Shown piece after piece: positions 56,906 to 64,000 of a stretch of DNA of 64,000 nucleotides. The position numbers and the translations under genes were made by a program. The stretch's first letter is position 1. Each line of letters begins with the position of its first letter. Origin of the DNA: Castanea sativa (Eukaryota; Streptophyta; Magnoliopsida; Fagales; Fagaceae); the NCBI RefSeq assembly GCF_040712315.1, contig NC_134024.1:29503158-29567157 (forward strand). Reading direction: 5' to 3'. The notes beneath the pieces are model-generated. The model was not told where the DNA came from, did no database searches, and saw only the letters and a list, made by a program, of their open reading frames with translations.

Positions 56906-58886
56906 TGTAGATACTCATTTTTAAGAAGCACAGCAAGAGGAAAAGCCCAAAGACATGGACAGAAGAGAGTAGGATGAAAATACCATTAAACCCAAGTAGC
57001 AGGAATAATGGATCATGGGTCCATAAAGCAAACAAATGGACCCTAAAGAAGTAAATGAGCCTAAGAAAACCCGGAAGAAAGAAATAGCAAACTCATAGGC
57101 AATATGAATGTAGAAAAGTGAGAATGGGTCATAGCTGTCACAGCAAGCCCGAAGCAATGTAAGTAAAGAGAGTAAGGGGCAATGGAGAATCCATGAGCCC
57201 CAAAGATGAAGCATGAAACACTTGGGCCAAGGAAGCCCAAGGAGTTGGTAAAAGCCCATGGAAAGCATAGAATTGGAAAGGGCCAAGGATGCCCCAAAAA
57301 AGTAAATAGGCCAAGGATGCCCAAAAGAAAGTAGGCAGGATGAGGGAGCCTACAAGTAGTAAAGAGCCCAATGAGTTTATTGTGCCATCAGAGAATGAAT
57401 GAACAGTAAATCCCGAAGAGACCCAGCAGCCCTAGGTCAAGCAAACTTCACGGCAGACATAACAGAATGATGTGGCAGGAAGCAAATAACAAGGCTGCGA
57501 ATAAAGCACGAAAAGCCCACGATAGGGTAAGACCCAGCCCCTAAAGAAGCAAGTCATAAATGAGAAGTCAGGGAAAGCCGCCCACGCCATAAGAAGTCAA
57601 AGACAAACGGCAGAATGGGCAGAGGGACCTTCAGACCGCGGCAAACACATAAGCAGTGGGCAAAATTCGGACGAGCATGGAAGTAAGGCACGTGCAAGGC
57701 CCAAACACCACCAGCCTGTACCCAGCCAATACAGGAAGTGGTGAGGTCATGGGTCAGAGGTAAGAAGGCATGGTCTAGTAGTGGGGAGGAGGAAAATCCT
57801 ATTCTCTTGTTTCCTGTTCAGGCTCTTTTGGAGGCAGTGTCCTGCTAGGATGACATACCACCCAAAAAAGGCATAGCTGAGTTAAAACCACTAGGTGCAT
57901 GCTATGAGGGACGGAGAAGAAGAGAGTACTTACACCGTGGCAGGTAAGGGTGTCACGGTAAGCAAACAAACAAAAGAGCCTTCTTTATCTGATGAGGTGG
58001 AGTGGCGCGGCCAACACAGATAAATGGCGCTGGTTGGGTGATTGGCCAGTCAGTAATGGTCGGCAAGGACACCCGCACCAGATAAAAAGGATTAAGGGCT
58101 AAAATGGTAAAACCCAGTCACGACTGGCATTATATAAAGAGCCTTTGTTGTGCATGGCGAAGGGGAGAAACCTCTGGAAGGATAGTCACTAGAACTAAAA
58201 AAGACATTGAGAGTTAAAAAACCAGGGAAAAAGAGAGAAAGAATTAGAGAGAATAGAAAGAAGAGTAAAAACGAAGAGAAAGAAAGGAAAAACTAAGGAA
58301 TAGAGAGAGGAGTAAAAAACAAAGAGAACAGAGTGGTAGGCATGCATTGAATGGGTCAGTCTCCCTCTCCCTCTCCAACCCATGTTCTCTGGTAACGGTG
58401 AAGGACCTCTCTAAACACAAGTCATTCAGGCCCACCCCTTCAAAGTAGTTAATTTCTCCTTTAGAGAGATATGTCGCGTTGAAGAGATGATTCCCCTTCT
58501 TGACTTAAACTCAACAAAGTAACTTGATACAGCAGACTGACATTTATTTTGTTTAATAAGCTTATTGTTGTTCATTCAATACCTACCTTTTGTTGCTGTT
58601 TCATAAAACAGGCATTCCTTACCATAGCCCATTATTCACTTTTGTCCAAATTGTAAAAGAATTTTCATTATTGTCTTTATTGTATCTGTCTGCCGTAGTT
58701 AATGTAACAACTTTGCTTCCCATGGGCATGTGATCAAAGCCTGATTAACAAGAACATTGTTTGCGCACAATTGGGACCAAGGAGGATTGCTATTGGACCG
58801 GTCCCAACTCCCTGATCTAGAAAACTTTGGACCTAACGTAGCAACAGGCGGCCTAGCCCAACATTTGCAAAAAACATGCCCACACA
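56906..58886 (+). repeat. Solo LTR (about 1.98 kb)
   Basis: Begins TGTAGATACTC and ends CCCACACA, flanked by TTGGA on both sides (56901-56905 and 58887-58891). A TATA box TATATAAAG at 58131-58139 with a downstream leader (GAAGGGGAGAAACC) indicates transcription to the right. Many GCCCA repeats occur in 56950-57400. No internal region or second LTR is present. The small open frames inside are not supported as genes. Confidence 0.8.
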
Positions 58887-58891
58887 TTGGA

Positions 58892-60521
58892 AAATATACT
58901 TAATTTTAGGAATTACAATTAGTCGAGTTTGGGACTGAAAAAGTCTTTCAAATGCAAACCCTTTAAGCATCTTTTACAAACCAAACCCATATCAAACCTA
59001 TTGAATTTTAGGAATCTAATCCCATTTATATTCAAAAAAACATAACTCCTCCTAAATCCGATTGTTTATCTTACCATGGTTTGAGTCAAATGGGTCAGAT
59101 TGGAATAATGATATAGAAAATCTAAGTTTGTGTAGTTTTTAAAGAGACCATAAAAAAACACCCTTATTTTTGTTATATAAACACTAGTTTTTTGTGTTCG
59201 TAACATTAAACTATAGCTTATTTTAGTAATTTAAATGCACAATCAAGTTGATTTTGAACATCTTAGATGCAAAGTGTAAATCTATACCATTTTCAAAGCC
59301 TAACATATTCAAAATTTTATACCAAGCCACCCTAAACCCTTTTAAATATTCAAATACTACTAAGTTTGTGTTGGTCGTAAAGCTCACTAAATCTGATCTA
59401 TTGTCATCCCTACTTAGATTTTCCACATTACAAACTAAAGCAAGGAATCGATTGGGTTTAAGTAAGTCACAAGGTTGAAAGTGAATTGATATTCATCTTG
59501 CAATTCAAACTCAAAGTAAACATGTGATTAATTAATAGTTAATTTTTTATTGTGAATCTTTTTAGGATAATTCCATCCTAAAATTCTTAGAATACAACCA
59601 TTCTTTACAAAATCAGTGATTAGAATTTGTCACAACATCAATGATTAAATATATGTTAAAATATAGAGTTAGTCACTGCCTATTTAAGTATATAATGATG
59701 TGACAAAATTTAAACTACTCTTCTTCTTTTTTTAGAAATAATTTAAACCATTCATTTAACAATAAAATGAGAAGTCTATAATAAAATTTCTATATTTAAA
59801 GTTAACGGATGCCCTAATGGGTGGTTGAAAAAAAATTTAGGAACTTTTTATGGGAAAAAAAAAAAAAGCAACTGATTTTTTTTAACACTTTTTATATTTT
59901 CAATAAAAGTGGTATCAATATTTTCTTGAAATAGTCCACTAACAAATGCCTAACCCGACCCATAAAAGATATATTCCTTTAGGTTTTGTATCCTTAAACT
60001 TTTCATTTATCTAGTCTTCTCTTCATTTGTCATAATATATCAAATTTTAATTAACTTGTATTATTACTAGGAAAACACAAACAACAGAACATCTACTAAC
60101 CAAGAAATTTCTTCCTCTCTAACGTATCTTTTACGATTTTGGAACTAAATTTGATTAACAAAAATAAGTTATCATGCCACCTTTAGGATACACCTGCCCT
60201 CGGTCTTAGAGTAGGTTTGGAAATATTTTTTATGGTGGCTTCTTTTAGGTAGAATAATTAATCTTTATGAAATTTTTAAGTTATCATCAGTGATTCTAAT
60301 TATATAGTTAAACTATTCAGTATTATTTATTTCTTGAATCTTGAGGAATGGCAAAGTCCGTGCTGTACTCACGCTCAGCAATGATCTTAAAGGTTAGTAT
60401 TATTTATATTTGTTAAAAATAATACAGAAAATTTAAATAAAAAAAAAATACAAACCACGAGAATCATGTCTGTTGTACTACTTTCATAATTTATATAATA
60501 TATATTTTAGATACTAGGAAA
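58892..60521. other. AT-rich region with nothing recognised
   Basis: No gene, repeat pair or terminal structure that I can support. Confidence 0.5.
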
Positions 60522-60951
60522 CACCGGCGGAGCCACTTGAGGACCGTGGGGGCCTTGCCCCCCATTTAAAAAATTTATAATAAAAAATTGGAAATATCTT
60601 AAAATTTTAGAATGGGCTACTCAAATTTGTAGGCTAATCCAGTAAAAATTTAATTTAGCAAAAAGGAAAAAGCCCATAAAATTAAATTTGGTAAAAATTA
60701 AAAATAAGCAAACAAACAAAATCTAGCATCTGGCCCAATAATTAGCCCACGTTCCTCCGAAAGGACCGAAACCCCTCACTCACCTTTTATAAATTTCAAA
60801 TTTACAACATATATAGACTCAAAAAAAAAATTAGGTTATTATGTACAGTCCTAATTGCGCCGCTTGCCATGGTTAGTTAACCACGCCGCTAGTGTTCTTA
60901 CTGGGAGTCTGTAACGCCACTCCTCGGCGGCAACATTGGTACACCTCTTCC

Positions 60952-61842
60952 TAATGGTGGCTCCAGTATTTTTGTTTAGGGGGTTCATTAAAAAATTTTA
61001 ATAAAAAAAGGACTTAAATATATCGAGTTACCGACAAAAAAAAAAATTAATACATGAAGTTTTACAATTTCCTTTTTTAAGCATTCAAATTTTGAATTGT
61101 TATATGATAATTCATTATAAGTATCTATTGCCAATGTAGGTAGCTATGAGCTTATAATCATTTTATTTTGTTAAATTTATCTAACATTTTTATTTTTATG
61201 CAATTTTTATTCTATATATTTGTTATTATTTCTATAAAAATATTTTAAATTAAATGACTAAACTAAACTCATTGGCTTTGTATTAATTATTGACGCACAC
61301 AACCACACTCATCCATACATAAAATTATACACTAGTTCTACTTAACCAATCAAATGCTTGGACAATCACTAACTTTACGATTATTTTTCTTAAATTTTAC
61401 TAACTTTATAACAAAAAGTTATTATAACATGATAACAATACACACACATGTAACAAACCATCTCTATTTCCTAATTATTAAATTATATATATATATATAT
61501 TATATTGTACACACAAACATCCACACACATCATAATTCACACAAATAACATTATAACAAAAAGTAATGCATACGATTAATATTAGACATACTCACACACA
61601 TAATATAAATTTATAAAAAATAGTGACACTTACAATTCACAAACGCTACTTTTTATTCTTAGAGTTGGAAATACTTGTAATAAGGGTGTGTAAAATTTAA
61701 GTTAGAGTGTGCAAAAATATTTTTAAGAAAAAATTATAGAATTAAACTAACAAAAAAAATATTTTTTTATATATAATTTTTTTTTGGGTGGAAGTCAGGA
61801 GGTTCATTTGAAACCCCTGAGAATAGTGTAGCGCCGCCCCTG
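60952..61842 (+). mobile_element. hAT-like non-autonomous element, copy 3
   Basis: The left end TAATGGTGGCTCC...GTTTAGGGGGTTCATT and right end GAGGTTCATTTGAAACCCC...GTAGCGCCGCCCCTG match copy 1 in order and orientation. Flanks CCTCTTCC (60944-60951) and CCTCTTTC (61843-61850) form an 8 bp duplication with one mismatch. Non-coding. Confidence 0.75.
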
Positions 61843-61908
61843 CCTCTTTCTCTCTTGCCACTCTGTCGTTTGTTTGCTCAACACTGCTGTTATATTTAGA
61901 CTAAAATG

Positions 61909-62268
61909 CAAAACTGGCCCTCTAACTTTCTTCAGATTTCATTTCAGTCTTTAACTTTGTTTTTGTTCATTTCAATCCTCTAAGTTTCAGATTTATTCAA
62001 TTAAGGCATTTCCGTTAATTTTTGTTAAAAATTTTTGAAAATAAAAATCTGGAAAATATTTTCCAATCATTAATTGAATTTTTTTAATTTAAAATTTTTG
62101 AAGAAAAATTTATAAAAATGAAAAATTGACCACAACATATAATAAAAGTTGATGAAAAAACCTTAATTAAATAAACTTGAAAGTTAGAGGATTGAAATGA
62201 ATAAAAGCAAAATTAGAGGACTAAAATAAAATTTAAAGAAACTTAAAAGGTCAATTTTGTATTTTGCC
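61909..62268. mobile_element. Foldback element
   Basis: The left arm (ACTAAAATGCAAAACTGGCC, CTCTAACTTTC, TTCATTTCAATCCTCTAA) pairs with the right arm (TTAGAGGATTGAAATGAA, GGTCAATTTTGTATTTTG). A central part, near AAAATTTTTGAAAATAAAAA, also folds. Non-coding. Confidence 0.65.
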
Positions 62269-62473
62269 CTTATATTTATTAATAACTGCTCAACACTGTT
62301 AAGAAGCAGTTCACTTTGACCGACTAGTAAACTTCTAGAATGAGTAATGAAGTGTTGTATAGTTGTACAGCATTTCACATATAATACCTTTCTCTTTCTT
62401 TATTTTTTTTTATTATAATAAGATATATTAGTTTTTTTCCGTTGCTTTAATGTTCTTTACACAGTACACTACA

Positions 62474-62507
<34 letters not shown>

Positions 62508-62960
62508 TATAATAATGTGGTTTATATTAGAATATTAGATTATCTATTTATATCTAATACTAGTAGAAGGAAAAATAATTGTTTGATTTGATCTAATTGC
62601 ACTTACATAGTAACTTGCACTCATTGTTCACACTTTTTATTATCAAAAATTATTATATAAATCTTCAAAATTCAGAACCTATTAATAAATTTTTTATCCT
62701 AAATGATTAAACATTGGATGTAGCTCCTTAGAAAAGCTCTAAAATGTAAAAAGAGCATCATCAAAGGTTTCAAATGCTAAATATGATATTTTTTAACATC
62801 TAATTCTAAAAAAGCACACTACATTAAAGGTGTTATATGCTATAAATTTTGACACCCAACTACAGCCCACTGTAGCAAGATGTTAAAAAATACATATATT
62901 TGTTTAATCAAATAGGTACATGGTAGTTAATTGAAAACGTAAAGAAAGAATAAATAAAAC

Positions 62961-62999
<39 letters not shown>

Positions 63000-63207
63000 A
63001 ATGAAGTGGTAAAATAATAGAACATTTGATGTTGAGTGTATTACGAAGTGAGTTGTTAAAATAAATAAAGTAACTTTTTGATATGCTAAATGCTATATTT
63101 TATAGCATTCTTGATGAGAATGCTCTAAGTTCAAACCTAAGCACAAATAATTTAGTACTATGAAAAAAATGTAGGCACAAGTTTACTTAAAGTTTGTTTA
63201 TGAAATA
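62269..63207. other. AT-rich region with microsatellites
   Basis: (AAT)n at 62475-62507 and (AT)n at 62963-62996; otherwise nothing recognised. Confidence 0.6.
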
Positions 63208-63327
63208 GCCAAAGGCCTTTTAACTGAATTGGCACCTCTCCATGTACAAAGTACTTGAGGGTTTATGGGGAAAATAGTTCGAGCTGCGAGGTTAGCAGCA
63301 TGTTGTAATTATCTCACCAAAAAAAAA
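63208..63327 (+). mobile_element. SINE (short, tRNA-like) with 14 bp target duplication
   Basis: A 120 bp insert with a box A-like TAACTGAATTGGC, a box B-like AGTTCGAGCTGC and an A-rich tail. It is flanked by a perfect TTGTTTATGAAATA duplication (63194-63207 and 63328-63341). Distinct from the family at 34167. Confidence 0.85.
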
Positions 63328-63341
63328 TTGTTTATGAAATA

Positions 63342-64000
63342 AAGTAATTTATTTTTTTGCCACAATTTGAGCCAAATTAACTTGAGTTTTTTTACATTTT
63401 GAGACAATGTTGACTGAACTAACGTCGGCTTAACCCATTAACACAATGTAGGCCGCTCCGCCACTGTGGGAAAGCACTATATTCCATTTTTTGAAGGCAT
63501 GCTTTAATAGTTAACACGCTTTTTGAGCTTTTAGGGTTGCTGTCCACAACAGCTTATGAAAAAGAAATCACTAAAAAAAGGAAAAAGGAGAAATTTCAAT
63601 ATAAAACGAGAAAAGAAAGAGACAAAGTCATCCTAATGCTAGCTTTTCTTTTTCTTGTAAGAAAATAATTTTAATTCCCTAACAACTAATTTTTAGGCCG
63701 TACTTTATAGTATATACAGACAAACAAAACATCCATGGACACTTAAAGCCTTTTCTCTAAAAAAAAAATTCATTTGTGTTTTGGTTCGATAATAAAAAAT
63801 AGTTAGCAACTTATCATAATAAAATGGATATCATAAATTTTAAATTTTATCTATCGTATTTAAAAACATTTTTTACCAATCTCAATTTTTTTTAGAAAAT
63901 ATTTATATATGTAGATTTGGTTTACTAACTAGTCAAAGTTTTGGTTATCAAAAAAGCAAAGTGTTTGAATCCTACCAAAAAAAAAAATCATTATATTTTA
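63342..64000. other. AT-rich right edge
   Basis: Contains GCTCCGCCACTG near 63455-63466, a possible terminus of a larger element (see findings). No gene seen. Confidence 0.4.

Noticed and set aside
57061..57371. Overlapping hydrophobic open frames on the minus strand
   Set aside because: They are inside the solo LTR, arise from repeated GCCCA sequence and have no family resemblance.

Overview
This is plant nuclear DNA. It is AT-rich, has genes with many introns and plant-specific protein types, and carries dense LTR retrotransposons, a LINE, SINEs, a Mutator-like element and foldback MITEs. The genes point to a dicot tree. The SINE and LTR families remind me of Fagaceae such as oak or chestnut, but that is an impression from memory and nothing in the window proves it.

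Four host genes look intact. (1) A 19-exon beta-galactosidase of the BGAL16/BGAL6 clade with a C-terminal lectin domain lies on the minus strand (13618-26425). (2) The 20S proteasome beta-3 subunit gene PBC1 has 7 exons on the plus strand (28395-33166). It is divergent from the galactosidase across a 2 kb intergenic region and begins with a two-codon exon. (3) A three-exon gene for a small conserved membrane protein of unknown function lies at 48695-51151. (4) A single-exon RING-H2 ubiquitin ligase of the BIG BROTHER type lies at 52667-53296. They have no evident shared pathway; they are ordinary genes scattered among repeats.

Repeats fill the rest. 1-4111 is a decayed Ty3/gypsy element running off the left edge. 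4881-12125 is a gypsy-type solo LTR (target duplication TATAT) split by a non-autonomous Sirevirus-like copia element at 4922-11364 (target duplication GATAT). 12139-13430 is a Mutator-like element with 211 bp terminal inverted repeats that has captured the 5' part of an XXT5-type xyloglucan xylosyltransferase gene (a Pack-MULE), next to the galactosidase 3' end. 34584-47597 is a 13 kb Tat/Ogre-like gypsy element (target duplication TACAT) that retains gag and protease but no reverse transcriptase, and is itself split by a 5'-truncated LINE at 40702-43597 with an 18 bp target duplication. 56906-58886 is another solo LTR (target duplication TTGGA). Three members of a hAT-like non-autonomous family with CAGTGGCGGC-type ends, three SINEs and about eight foldback elements are scattered through introns and gaps.

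Exon boundaries were derived by hand from reading frame and splice signals. Element boundaries rest on paired termini and target duplications read directly. No alignments or database searches were possible.
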